Part shown: piece after piece, positions 1 through 12,900 of the stretch | Layout: each line of letters begins with the position of its first letter | Numbering within the stretch: the first letter of the stretch is position 1 | Source: Acridotheres tristis | Lineage: Eukaryota > Chordata > Aves > Passeriformes > Sturnidae | Direction: 5' to 3' | Length of the DNA stretch: 64,000 bases | NCBI GenBank assembly: GCA_037013685.1 | Contig: CM072887.1 | Span: forward strand, 88,432,347 to 88,496,346 | Position numbers and translations under genes: made by a program | The notes under the pieces: generated by a model | The model's input: only the letters and a program-made list of their open reading frames with translations | Told to the model about the DNA's origin: nothing | Database searches by the model: none

Positions 1-10
1 CTTCATTTGT

Positions 11-49
11 GCCTTTTGCATTTTTGCCTTTTGCATTTTTGCCTTTTTG
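11..49. repeat. Short 15-nt tandem repeat
   Basis: The unit gccttttgcattttt occurs about 2.5 times in a row, with perfect copies at 11-25 and 26-40. It is T-rich, and no function is suggested. Confidence 0.75.
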
Positions 50-1299
50 GTATTTCTTTCTAAAGAATGATGCTAAGACTTTCATGGTGGACTCCTCCAT
101 AGGACACTGTGGGACCTTTCAGATCTAAGACTGAAGTTTTCTCCTAAAACTCTGTCCTGAAACACAAAGATCTGTATAAGAATTCTAAGCTTTTAGCAGT
201 GAAATTTCAAATAAATCTGAATTTGGAACAAAACTTTCACAGAATATCTTACAGCTAAATGGTTATGGAGTCTTCTAAGACACAAACTTCACACCCAGGA
301 CAGGGTAAGCCAGTTGAATGTTCTGGCTGCGCACTGCAGATGAGAAGTGGATGCCATGCTGCTGCCCAAACACATCACCACACCTGTGTTTTTCTAAGCA
401 TTAACCTGTAGTCACCTATTATTGAGAAATTTTTTATGATGCAGAGGCTCAGATAAACCAAATGTGTCCCTTAGACTGCAGTTAGGTGCCTCAATCCCTT
501 CATTGAAGTTTAACACTTTCTGCTATCACCCTTCACTGATACTTTTTTTGTCTTAGGAAAGGCGCCTTATTGTTTAATGTGATGATTTTTACAAATCTCA
601 CTTTTAGCTGCCTAATTCCTCGTGGGGCTCTAATAGTCATCCTGACATAAGGCCATTAAAGCCATAGTTGCAAAAATATCTGGCAACATTTAAAACAGAC
701 TGTTGCATGTGAAGCTCAAAAACTTACCTGAGAAATGGAAGTCCACAGAATTTTTTTTAACACCAAATAGAAAAATGTAATAAAAAAGCTTTTTTAACAA
801 AGACATTACAGAATACTGGCATGTTGTACAAATGTAATTAACCCATTGAAATTTAAACTAGTTGTAGGCTATGTTCAAGGCACCTTCTTTATAAATAGTT
901 TTTTTTAATGTTCATATTACATTCACACTAGTTTAACCATGTAAACAAGTCCATGAAAACTTAGATTAAGGTCACTTTCAAATCTGTATGCCAAATACTT
1001 CAGAAAAATATCATATTACACAGAAAACTCAATAAAGTAAGATAGATCAATCTGCCCAAACAGTTCAATAGATCCTATGGGGTAAATTATTAACAAGATG
1101 AAACCTAAAAGAGGTTTCCAAAAATTAAAAAAAGGTAACATACAATGCATTAACACTTGTGTTTATCATTTGAAAGTGTATATAAATGCTGAAAAAATAT
1201 GATTTACTATTCCTAGTGCTATCCTATTTTTGAAGGGCAAATCTTTAGAAACAGTATGATCTGAAGTTTAAAAACATCCCCCATCTTTTTCACCCCATG

Positions 1300-1305
1300 T
1301 TTATT
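1300..1305 (-). terminator. Candidate polyadenylation signal AATAAA
   Basis: TTTATT on the plus strand is AATAAA on the FAM83B sense strand, about 305 nt after the stop codon. A G-rich stretch follows on the sense strand. No transcript data are available here, and the mammalian 3'UTR is probably longer, so this may be only one of several sites. Confidence 0.3.
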
Positions 1306-1609
1306 AATCTTACAATATGCTAGAATGTATTTTCTTCACAAGGAAAACATATAAAATTAATCTTACAATATTGACACTATAAACAACTTCCTTGAGACAT
1401 TTTCTGGACACAGAATTTCTATAAAGATTTAAGTATAATAATTCTACAATTATTATTTTTAAAAATATGTACATTCATTCCAATGTCCTAGACCCAAGAA
1501 GAAATCCAAGTAAACTCTACAAAAGTTAGCCAGAGTCTTTGTCCAGTTAAGATTATGTCTAGTTTTGCAAGTCTTGCTGTATTTCAATATAATCAACAAA
1601 ATTATAACG

Positions 1610-3965
1610 TTACTTGTTTTTGTGTAGGAAGTTCCCAAACTTTTGCATAAATCCTCTCAGCTTGTTTTCATTAGGCTGCAATGGGTGGTAAGCAGTAGAG
1701 TTGTAGCTGACCATGTGATTACTCCTGCCATAATTATTCCCTAAGGTTTTACTTTTGATATCTGATAGATGTGAAGTGCTGTTGGCTGCATTTCCTGCAG
1801 GTTGGCTGGCATTTTCTATCTTACAGAATGGCTCAAAACGACTATAAACACGCCTTTCACTCAAACGAGATCTCAGCTCTTCTTGGCGCTTTGAGCTTGC
1901 CAGCTGTGGTGTCATTGAACTTGCTCTTTGGAGAGCAGAAACAGGAGCACTTTCAGAAGTAGCATTTGTGGAGATTTCCTTTGCATCTTGATACTGAATC
2001 TGTTCTGTATTAAATCTTGGAGTAGATGGATCTCCTGCAGTTTCTATGAATTTACTTTCAAGGGGGCACAAGAGAGGACACTTTTTATTGCTCTCATCAG
2101 ATGGAGGTTTTGGAGACTTTGGAGACTTTGGTGACTTTGGAGACTTTGTTGGACTGCCGGTGACATCTTCTTTACTTCTGTTCAAACTACCTTGAGAATT
2201 TGATGATGAATCTCTTTTTCTCCTTGGGGAAGAATCTGTCTTATTTTCAGAAATCTTTGGTTTTTGATTCTCATCTTCAGAAACCAATGTGTCAGAACTA
2301 CTACACATTCTGTAAAAGGCAGGACCTTTGTTTTTTGACAAGTTTTCCTTCTTGTCTGGTGTGAGATTAAGAAGTGACCGCAGTTTCTGGGATCCTTTCT
2401 TCAGAAAACTTGGGGAATTCTTACTTTCCTTCTTTGATGTGCAATCCTTACTACACTCCTCCCTGCTAGCTTCAGTGAGAGCTGCCATGGAGATTGCCTT
2501 GCTAGCAGTTGGGCTCTTTAGCTCTCCTTTCAGGTCCTTTTCTTCCTGTGGTGAGTGGTTGGTCACATTATGCAAACTTTTAGCACTCTTCAACATGTCT
2601 TCTGGAAGTTTTGGACTAATTGGCTGCTTAAGTCTATGCCTAGTCAATGTGCTGTAAACATAATTGGATGCATGTTTGTTGGTACCAGGATCCAATATGG
2701 ACTTGGAATTAAACATGGGAAAACTTCTCCTTTTCAGCATATTTTCATTTTGAAGGTTCTTCAAATTTTCTGCATGTTTGTCTGTACACAGTGTTGTGTA
2801 CAAATACAGTGATGAGTCACCAGCTGCATTTGAATTCACACTAGGCTTTGTGTTGTCTGCAACCTGAATTCTGTGGGCTTTTGGTATATCTGATTTAAGA
2901 GGAAAGTTTGTGCTAAGCTCATCTAAAATATGATCCGTTCCATTTTCCACACTTGGAGCATGGTTAGATGTCCCTTTAGGTGTTGCACTTCCCTCTGACC
3001 CAATTATAGTAGAATTTGATGAACTTGCACAGCTGCTTACTTCCTGCTGTTCAGGTAAAGTAGGCTGAAACACCAGCGATGATCGCAAGCGAGAATGAGA
3101 GTACAGTGCATGAGCTTTAAGATTTTCAGCTGTGTCATAGTTATCATATCTGTCACCCAAGGCTGACCCATTTGACTCTACTGGACAATCTGTCTGATCA
3201 TTCAAATAGGACTTTATTCTCCAGTTCCGTAGGAATGACTTTGTTGTGTGCTCCAGGGTTGGCATCCTCTGCTGCAGATGGCGGATATGATTATCTGTGC
3301 CATTAAAAGACCTCCGCACTATTGAATTTCTCTCCGCAAGATTTACCTTTGGTCGTGAGAACTGATCAGCAAAACTCTGCTGGGGAATATTGTAGTTATT
3401 TGCATATCCTCCTCGTAATGATGACACAATACTAAGGCTATCAGATGGCATTTTCCAAGTACTTGGTTGATTGTTTGCTCTGTTAATAGCTCTGTTGAGC
3501 AATAGGTAAGGTGTCCTTTCTGGCTTCTCACCAGCATAACTATGTCTCTTCCAGTGCTCATTTTTTTCACTAGGTTGATACTGCTGGATTGGATTTTGAA
3601 CATTAAAACCTGGATTAAATGGTTGCTTATTATAGGCTTGATTTCTCAAGCCATATTTATCTATTTCATTTGCTGCATATCTTCCACGAGATTTCCAAAC
3701 AGGATCTATCTGGAGAACATTGTCTTGCCTACCAAAAAGGTTTCTTTGGCTAGAAACTGAGGCCAAGGAAGACACTGAATGTTGGTATGTATCATTATCC
3801 CAGAGAGTCTTGCGACTGTTTACCCGCACCAATTCCGGGGCAAATGAGCTAGGAACAGAAGAACGGGCATACAGCGTCCTGAACTCTTCATCAAAGGATT
3901 CAACGAGCTGTCCTGTGATAACTTGAACCATACTGAGGTTGGTTTTTTCAAATGACCACATAAAG
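1610..3965 (-). CDS. FAM83B: FAM83B exon 5 (last exon), residues 245-1029 and stop
   Basis: The acceptor on the minus strand is ttcttctttcag before 3965. The frame then stays open for 784 codons after the split Ser, to TAA at 1612-1610. The first 45 or so residues finish DUF1669, including [14 protein letters not shown] and the [12 protein letters not shown] helix (Phe at about 269 and 273), of the kind that family members use to bind CK1. The rest is a long hydrophilic tail with conserved islands shared with mammalian FAM83[20 protein letters not shown], [49 protein letters not shown] and the C-terminal [18 protein letters not shown] bird-specific looking KSP tandem repeat lies at residues about 849-866. 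There are no internal introns, which is normal for the large last exon of this gene. Confidence 0.96.
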
Positions 3966-6900
3966 CTGAAAGAAGAACAAATCACTATCAGATAGAGTTC
4001 TTTTTGAGCTAAAGTATTACACTAATCTTTCTTGATAAGAAAGCTTTTACACAAACCTTGGGTTTGTAAAAATACCTTCTAAATAAATAAGTTGAGGGTA
4101 TGATTCATGTAATATGGTCTAATCTAACACCAGTTAAATTCAGATGGATATTTTCCACTGATTTCAGTGGGGGCAGGAATGAGTCTATAACTACCCTCAT
4201 AATAGCCCTTATAAAAAGTATTCTAAAAAAGGACTGACAAATGTATAACAGCAAAGTACAAATACCTAATGGAAAAAAAATCACTTCTACAAAGTCTATG
4301 GCAGGACTTACCTACACCCACTGTATTAACTCGTCAGTCAGAGAATCTTACTGTGTGATTATGTTGTGAAAAAAATACATTTGAAATAACATGTAAGACT
4401 GCTTCAGCAATTCAGGATTTACTTAATTCTAAACATTTTCAAAAAGATGCATCTCAGAATTTGAAAAAAGTGTATTTTTTAATATGCATACTGCACTGGA
4501 TATGAATTTTTTTTAAATGGCAATGAAAATGCTTTGATAATGTTTTTTTCTCTTTTCTGCTGTAAAAGACTGAACATATATTCAAAGCTAAGTAGCTACA
4601 ATTAATTTACAGCTACAAAATGAGATAAAATAAATTAACATGTACATTAAGGATGCTGTACAGGACTAATATCATGGAGTAAAAACCACGATTTGTAGGT
4701 TACAACAAAGAAAAAATTTGTTTTGCAATCTTTTTTTCATGAAAAAAGGGGAAAATTAATGAATTTATTTACTTGTATTTTCTTCTAGATGTTAGAAAAT
4801 AGGTTAGTTTTGTTCATAAAAATATCTTACTGATTAAGTTTTTTTGCACTACTTTTGTATTTTTCAGGAAGTTATAGAATATCAATATAAAATGAAATCG
4901 TGCTGGTATTTTCTCCTATTAATTCTCACAATTAAGAATAACATATAATATTTGAAAAAAACCCTAAACTTTAAACTGAGTTCAGCGACAGAGTTCAGAA
5001 AGAGTTCTTTTTCCTGTTACAAATCACTAGATTCTCTTACAAAGAAGGCCTAATTTCCACAGAAATTGATGATTCCAGCCCCTGTGGTACAAGGTGCTCA
5101 AGCAGTGTTGTTTTCCAAACTGGAATGAGAAAACCTATCCCATTGTCACAGACTATGACACTGTGTGCAGATGTCAAAGCATGCAGGCTCTCCCTGAGTA
5201 ATTTATGAATTTGCCACTTACCTCACTACCATTTATGCATGTCAGTCTGAATTTGGGGCTGGCTGAGTCTTGGAGGAAATAAAAGGTCAGATTTTCAAAA
5301 GCTTACAGTGGTGGAAATATAAAAGGCAGTGCTGTGGATCTGGCACCCAGGCACTATGCTGGCAGCAACTAACTCACTTGGGCCAAGCAGAAAAGCGTAG
5401 CATGAAAAGAACGATAATATTTAATAATGTGTGAGTTAAGACCATCTCTGCTTTGACTTAGGTTTTTTCCAGCTCTGCAAGGTTGTAAGTTCTTCCAGCC
5501 TGTTTTGCACATATACACCGGAGGAAAACAGAATACAGAAACTTAGCCAAACACAGAGAGAGACATGGGCAATTTTGAATTTGACCATCTAACTAGAGTG
5601 CGACAGAATCAATCTCTAATGTTAGCTTTAGAAGATCATTACATGGAGGAACTATCCAAGATAGCTTATTAAATAATTTTGACACTCACTTTTCTGGAGT
5701 GAATGTTAAACAAGAATAATTCAGACAACATAAGACAAATCAGGATTTTTTTCTCTTTAGCAACTCTCCAATTCTCCAGCTGTAGCAGAACCTATACTTT
5801 TATTTCATATTTGTGAAAAATGAACAGAGGATTTCTTAAGCTAGTTAGCAATAAGTACATATGAAAACTTGTAAATTACAGAAAAAATAATCAAATTTAC
5901 CCTAGAAGAATTTTCACAAATACAAGACCTCCAAATTTGCTATAGCAGCAATACTGAGATGACCAGTTTGTTACAGACACTTCAGTGATTGATCTTACCT
6001 GTAAGAACCATATAGGACTTTCTTACAGTCAACAAGAATAAATTTTTGTTCCATTTTTCCGTGGAATTTTGCTCCTGTTTTAGAATAGTAATCTTGTCCT
6101 CTCACTGTCCGCACCCTCATATTCTGAAAAAGACAATCAAAACACTTTACTTTGTCTACTATAGTCCATGTTTAGCATCCAGGGGACTAAAATTCAGAGG
6201 AACAGTAGGAGAAAAGTTACATTATTGCATATTAATAATTTTGCAGGAAATGAAATGCTGATCAAACTTATAGCCTAGGGCTATCAGTTAGTGTTTTTTC
6301 TTCAAGACTGATGAGATTCCCTAGGCCACAGAAAATAAAATTCCACTTTTCCATAGCCACCACTTCAGGAAAGAGGTTCTGGCAGAAGATATCTTCAACA
6401 AGGGAAAGAGGTTTTGTACTGGAAAAAAAATTATTTCCATCAGCTGATGCACATGCTTATATGATTTCCAAGTATCTCAGCTAATCATAGAGAATATTTA
6501 AAATAATAAATAAATAATTAATTATAGCAATAATAAAATAAATAATTAATTTAATAATAATTTTCAAAAAGTTCTTATGGGGATGTAGAAAAAAAGGCAT
6601 TTAACAGAAATTGTTACACAAAAGGTGCTTATTTTATAGAAAAACTAACATTTATATTCAGTGCAAACCAACCTAAAAGCATCTACCTCATGTAACTATG
6701 AGACACAAAATGCTTCAAAAGACATAAAAGTAGCTTAGAATATAACTGTGCATGATCACAATATTTACTGTGGTTTCTAGCCTTGGAATAGTTCTTCTAG
6801 CAACCCTAAGTTTTCCAGTGGGAGTAAAATCCATAATTTAGCATTGGCAGTAAGAAACAAGAACACATGATTATTACATACACTGTACATATGGAAATGG

Positions 6901-9900
6901 TGGAAAGTAAGCCCTGGGAATGCACAGGGATGTCATGCTTCACAGGACTGCTGCAAGGGCAGGCTGCAGATCATGGCAGACATGCTCTGTAAAGGTCAGC
7001 TACAGGAGGAAGGGCTGCTCATGAAGCCAATGGGAAAGACTGTGTACGTGGTAAATCCAGCAAAATCAGGAGGATTAAATAAATATGAAAGGATGGGATG
7101 GGATGGGATGGGATGGGATGGGATGGGATGGGATGGGATGGGATGGGATGGGATGGGACGGGACGGGACGGGATGGGATGGGATGGGACGGGACAATTTC
7201 AGATGGAAAGGATGTACAATGATCATCTAGTCCAACTCCCTGACAAATTCAGGACTGACCAAAAGTTAAGGCAAATTATTAAGGACATTGTCCAAATGCC
7301 TCTCATACACTGACAGGCTTAAGGCATCGATCACTTCCCTAGGAAGTCTGTTCCATGTTTAACAACTCCCTCAGTAAAGAAATGCTTCCTAATGTCCAGT
7401 CTAAACCTCCTGTGGTAGGTTGAACCATTCCCATGCATCCTGGATACCAGGGGGAAGAGACCAGCATCTCTTTCTTCACTTCCCATCCTCAGGAAGCTGT
7501 AGAGATGTTCAAACTTACAAACTCATTTTAAATTCCAGACTATAAAGTATGACTCAGTTTGCAACACAGTGAGATAAGCCTCCATTATCTATGGGAGCAC
7601 TTCTACATTTGCCTAAAACATATGAAGTTCTAGTAGATAGAGATTGTAGGAGTTTTAAGGTTAATATCTACTACAATCCAATGAACTTCATCTTTCCAAA
7701 CAAAAAATTCAAAAACTTAGGAGAAAATATCCATGACATGAAAGCACACTTCCAAATAACACACGCTTTCTAAATCAGTGTATATTTCAGTGTTGGTATC
7801 TTGAAACTTTTATCGAATGAAAAATCAAACCACAGAAGCAAGAGTTACACTTAAAAGGTGCTGAGCTGGAAAATTAGAGTTTAACTCAAGCTATCAAAGT
7901 TCTTTCAACTTCATTCACCATTAGGTGAGTTTTTGATTTGCATTTTTGTCAAGTTTTGAATACAAATTCAATTAATTTAAAATGTACAAAGCATTTAAGA
8001 ATTACTTTTGTTTGTGAGCTATATGTCTAGCAAGTATAAAACATAAAGTTTATCTCTTAATTAGATAAACAAAACAAGTATTACCTAGAAGTGCTGTAAA
8101 ATTTTAAAAGCAAAAATACAGGTGAATACTTAGATTTATTTTCAGAAACAGCTACAAAAGAATTAATAACAACCCAATTTGCATTACTGAATGCCAGGTT
8201 AACATAAATTTGCATCTCTAACTGAGAATTACTTTTGCCAACCTAACGTTCCATCTTTTTCTGCATGTCAGTTAGAAGTTTTCTTATTGATAAAAGTAAA
8301 TTTTCATGCTTTTCCAAAGTGATTTTGTTGAACAAGCCCCTTGAAAAAAATAATTTTTTCACCAGCAGCTTTTCAAGCTTTATCTAATTGTATTAAAAGC
8401 TTTTCTTTGAAAGATAAAAGCTATGGAAATAGTAATTCCCGAAAAAGAAGAAAATACTGAAATTTACCCATTCTAAAGATAACCATAATAGTAACCCTTT
8501 ATTTTAATAAAATCATGTGAATTAATAATGAAATTTACATTTGCTTTGATGACTGTTTTACCCAGTTCTATATACCACATAATTATATGTGTATTTCAGA
8601 CTTATATTTAATTATATTTAATCATATTTATGTCATTATAATTTGAAAAAGGTAACTTGAGAGCAGCTTATACATTCTTATACAATGTTGGCCTAAAGAT
8701 ATGCCAGTTAAACACATTAAATCTTACTTAGATAAGGTCGGATCAGTATTGGACAGGATATCATTTGGGAATCCATGCTGGAGGCACAACCAAGTCTAAT
8801 GGCTTGCAAATTACCATACTACACAAAAAAAAAGCTTTGCCTTAGGTATATGTAAGTTGAAATATAACTTTTAAGTAGGCATATGTAAAAAGAAATAAAA
8901 TTATTTGCATTAAATTCCTGGGGGGGTTTAAAAAAAATTGTAGTCACTCTGTTCTCCCTTTTGTTTACCTTCTCTTCAGTATTTTTCTGCCTGTAGCTTT
9001 TCCATCCCTATTCCCTGATTCTGAACTCTTGTCCTCCATTGGTAGGTTATCCATTACCAGATGGGAACATGACAAGTGGCAGAGATCATGCTCAGCCTTC
9101 TCACATAATACTTCCTTTTCCTGCACAGTTCATCCAGAATTCTTCACCAGCTTCAAACCCTCTAATTAAGGTGCCAGGACTGCACACGTTTAATAATCAC
9201 CCAAAATCCCAAACCACCCAAACCATATTTGAGGATATATAGCAACAATGCATTCCACTTGGGATTAGAAGCAGTAAACACACATACTGAATTACAAGCC
9301 CCATCTGACAATATGACATGCTGGGCTTCACCCTCCTGCCTGGTTTCATCCTCAAGACTCTCTTAAAAGTAGTGTGCCACTCATCACAGCATCACTGTGG
9401 CTAAAGCAATCATTCATTTATGAATGGAGAGTTTTGAAGCCAACTTATCCAAGAGTTTATAGGACACTTAGGAACATTTAAAACATCCAGTGGCTGCAGT
9501 TTAAGGATAGTCATCAGTGCTATCCAGGTAAATGACACCCAGTGATGAACAAGAAACAAGCTCTAACTTCTTTTTATGTACATTTTCTCTACATTTTCAT
9601 TCCAGAGAGTGCCACATAACCATTATTTAAAATTTTGAGGCATTATTCACCACTACACCTTTCTTTTCCTTAGTAAAATCTCTCCAATATGATAGCTAAG
9701 TACGGTGAGTATACTAGTCCCAAACATTTCATTTCAGCACTTTTTATTTGTAGGCACTGATTTTATCAGTGTTCCATTACTTGCCCTGTACTTGTTGTCA
9801 AGAATATGCATAAAGAAGAAAATGGATGTCTACCTAATATTTAGCCTAACAGTTTTAAAGGAAAAATAGTCACGTTTCTCATATTGTTCCTCATTACTAA

Positions 9901-12900
9901 AATTTTTTTTTTTTATTCCATGCTCTCTTCCCTAGTGAGACAAAACAGGTTATAGAATGATAGAATACCAGATTGGAAGGGACCTCAAGGATCATCTGAT
10001 CCATGCATTCTTTGCAAAAGTCTGGTCAAGATGGCGCAACACCCGCCCACTTGAATCTTAAAAGTGTCCAGTGTTGAGGAATCCACCACTACTCCAGGGA
10101 AATTATTTCAATGGCTGATTTTTCTTATTGTGACAAAGTTTCCTCTTGGAATGTCTCCAGGAGTAACTTGTTCCCAGGACCCTTTGTTCATTCCACGCGA
10201 CTCCTTGCAAAAAATGAGTCTCCATCCTCTTTGTAGCCTCTCTCTTTCCATGCTAGAACACAGTGATAAGGTGTCCCTTTCTCTTCTCAAAAGCTGGAAA
10301 AAACTCAATTCTCTCAGCCTTCCCTCACATGGCAGCTTCCCAGTCCTTGGATCATCTTTGTGGCCTTTATCTGGACCTTCTCCAGCCTGTCCACATATTT
10401 TTTAAGTAATGGGGATGAAAACTGAACACACTGCTCCAAGTGTGCCCTGACAAGTGCTGAGTAGAGTGGGATAATGATTTGTTAATCTCTGCTGGTGATG
10501 CTGTTGCTGATGAGCCCAGCACGCTGCTGGCTCTCCTTGCAGGAGCAGCACACTGCTTGCTCACATTGAGCTTGCTTTCAGCAGAACCCCAGCTGGTTGT
10601 ATCCCAGCCTGTGCTGCATTCCTGGATTATGCTTTCGCAGGTGAAAGACTTTACCCTCATCCTTCCTGAACTTCTTATGCATCTTGTTAGCCCACTCTTA
10701 CAGCTCATTCAGGTCCTCCTGCAGGGTGGCTCTCCCTTCCAAAGTGCCCATTTATTCACTCTGCCTGGTATCACCAGCAAACTTCGTCAGGGTACACTTG
10801 ATCCTCTCATCCAGATCACTTATGAGGGTATCAAGCAGCTTTGGGCCCAGAACTGATCCCTGGATGACTCCACTTGTGACAGATTGTCAGTTTAAAAAGT
10901 AGCTATTGACCATATATGTGCTGTACAAATGCGAAGTAGTTTTCAAGTTCGCTTCTATTCTGACTTTGAACATGACTTAATGGTCACTCAAGACTTGACT
11001 GGAGTCTGGTCCTTATCACAGAAGTTCACTCACAGATATAACATCATGCTGTGAGTGGCTATTCAATAACCAAATTTACCTTAGATGTGGAAGTACTGGA
11101 AAACTTTTGATGATTTTGGTAACACTGATGAGAAAAAACAGGCTGCAAGCAGGTCTCAAGAGCAGCTCCTACTGTGTATTTAAACATGCCTATCTGGGAG
11201 TAGACTTCACAGAAGGAAAGTAAAATCAATTAGTGGTTTCAATTTCCCTTTCCCGCAATTCATTAAAAATGCTGATGAGATTATCAGGTAATAAACAGGT
11301 CCTGCCAATTGTTTTCAATATCCTCTTGTAGCAAAATGATTCTTCATCATTAGCAGAAGAATAAAAAAAGAGGTTTCTCCAGAGCATAGAACCTCCACCA
11401 TGTCTCCCCTCATATCAAATAAAATACCTGTCACTAGCAGAAAAAAGAAGAAAAAAAATTTAACTATTGGTTTCTGAAAAATCACCTGGGGAAAAAAAAC
11501 CCCAACTCTTCATCTTTCAATGCAAAGGAATTGCTGATCAAGCAAGTCAGAGCAGTGACAAAGTTAATCAAAGAAGCTTAAGTAGAGAAAAAAAAAAAGA
11601 AACACATTAATTACTGAGGACAAATGTAGAGCAGTCAGAAACCTAATGAAACTGAAAAAGAGAAATGGGAAAGTACAGGAAAGGAATTATTTGAGCTCCA
11701 TTGATGGCTACGATGTCGAGATTAAGTATAGTAAGTATTAATATAAGAATATTAAGTAAAAAACAACCTACAGGAAAAGATGCTGCAAGAAAGATTAAAA
11801 ATAATCCTAGTAAGCCCCTGATTTCATAGTTTCCTATATGGAATTCACAAAATAACGACTGAACATATCGTCCATCCATTTTTTCAGTTACATGTTTCAA
11901 TAAAGAAGGAAACATGCCCTAAATTTGGAGTCAGCCTACAGATGAGAAAAACTGTCTGCACAGACATTTAATGAAGATTTATGAACAAAATCTTCTTTCA
12001 TTTCCATACAGAAGACTACTTACTTGTAAATCTGAATTTAAAAATACAGTTTTGTTCATTACTGCATCTCAGTTTTCTTTACTTATTCGAAGGGAGAGAA
12101 AAAAGACAGAGGTGTTGAGTCTGAAAACCTTTGCACTAAACTCATCACGAGTGTATGGACTAAGAAGCATCATCCAACAAGACTGAACCAAATCATGGCA
12201 GACAATAACAAAACCAATGCTGCTGGTGCTACATCTTCGGGAAAAGGAATAGACTCACACAACTCTGTTCCCTTCTTGCCTTCACTGAACAGAAGGGCAA
12301 GACCAGAAGCCAAGAGCACAAGAAGTTGAAGATGTTTATCTTTTTTGTGAACCTTGAGTGAAGTGAAAAAGGGAAAGGGACAAAACATCGTACAAATACT
12401 GGCTGTTCTTTCATAGTCACCTGCATTCCACTTTTATCCTCTAAAAAGGCACAGGAGTTAATGCAGGAGTAATAAACTGCTATTCTCAGAGCAACATTCA
12501 CTGGGAGTAGCCCATGGACGAGAAGACTATTAATTTGAACAGCTTTATTACAAGCTAAACTGGAAACTCAGCATACAACAGGATTACTGCTTAGCTCTTT
12601 GGCATACATTTTTTTATTTTCTGATAAAACTCAAAGTATTCTAAGTTAACCTTGCAGAATAAAGATGTATTTTATTTCTCCCACCAAAAACCAGAAATGT
12701 ATAAAACACAATGTCACTGAAGTGGCTACAGACAAACTTCTCCAATCCACACTAATCCATACAAAATCCACTCTAATCTATGTATATTAATTCTTTCAAC
12801 CACAGTATAAATACCTCAAAGTCTATAAAAGTGCCTTATAAAGACAACCTTGAATCCAAAGGAGGTAAGCTTTTCAAACAGCTGTGGATACGCACTGCAT

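Larger units (their letters stand above)
1..1609 (-). other. FAM83B: FAM83B 3'UTR and 3' flank
   Basis: AT-rich DNA directly after the FAM83B stop, with no coding potential on either strand. It should contain the 3'UTR. The only canonical minus-strand AATAAA I saw is at 1305-1300, and two ATTAAA variants lie near 579-574 and 909-904. The true end could also lie beyond the window. No transposable element was recognised. Confidence 0.6.

Noticed and set aside
1771..3926. Plus-strand open frames opposite FAM83B exon 5
   Set aside because: They are short antisense shadows of the real coding exon, with no recognisable product.
6973..7313. Open frames with Met-Gly-Trp-Asp or Pro-Ser-His repeats
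   Set aside because: They are direct translations of the (GGGAT)n microsatellite.
10064..10902. Open frames of 66-125 codons in both directions
   Set aside because: They fall within a decayed CR1 fragment. None keeps a full reverse transcriptase or endonuclease domain.
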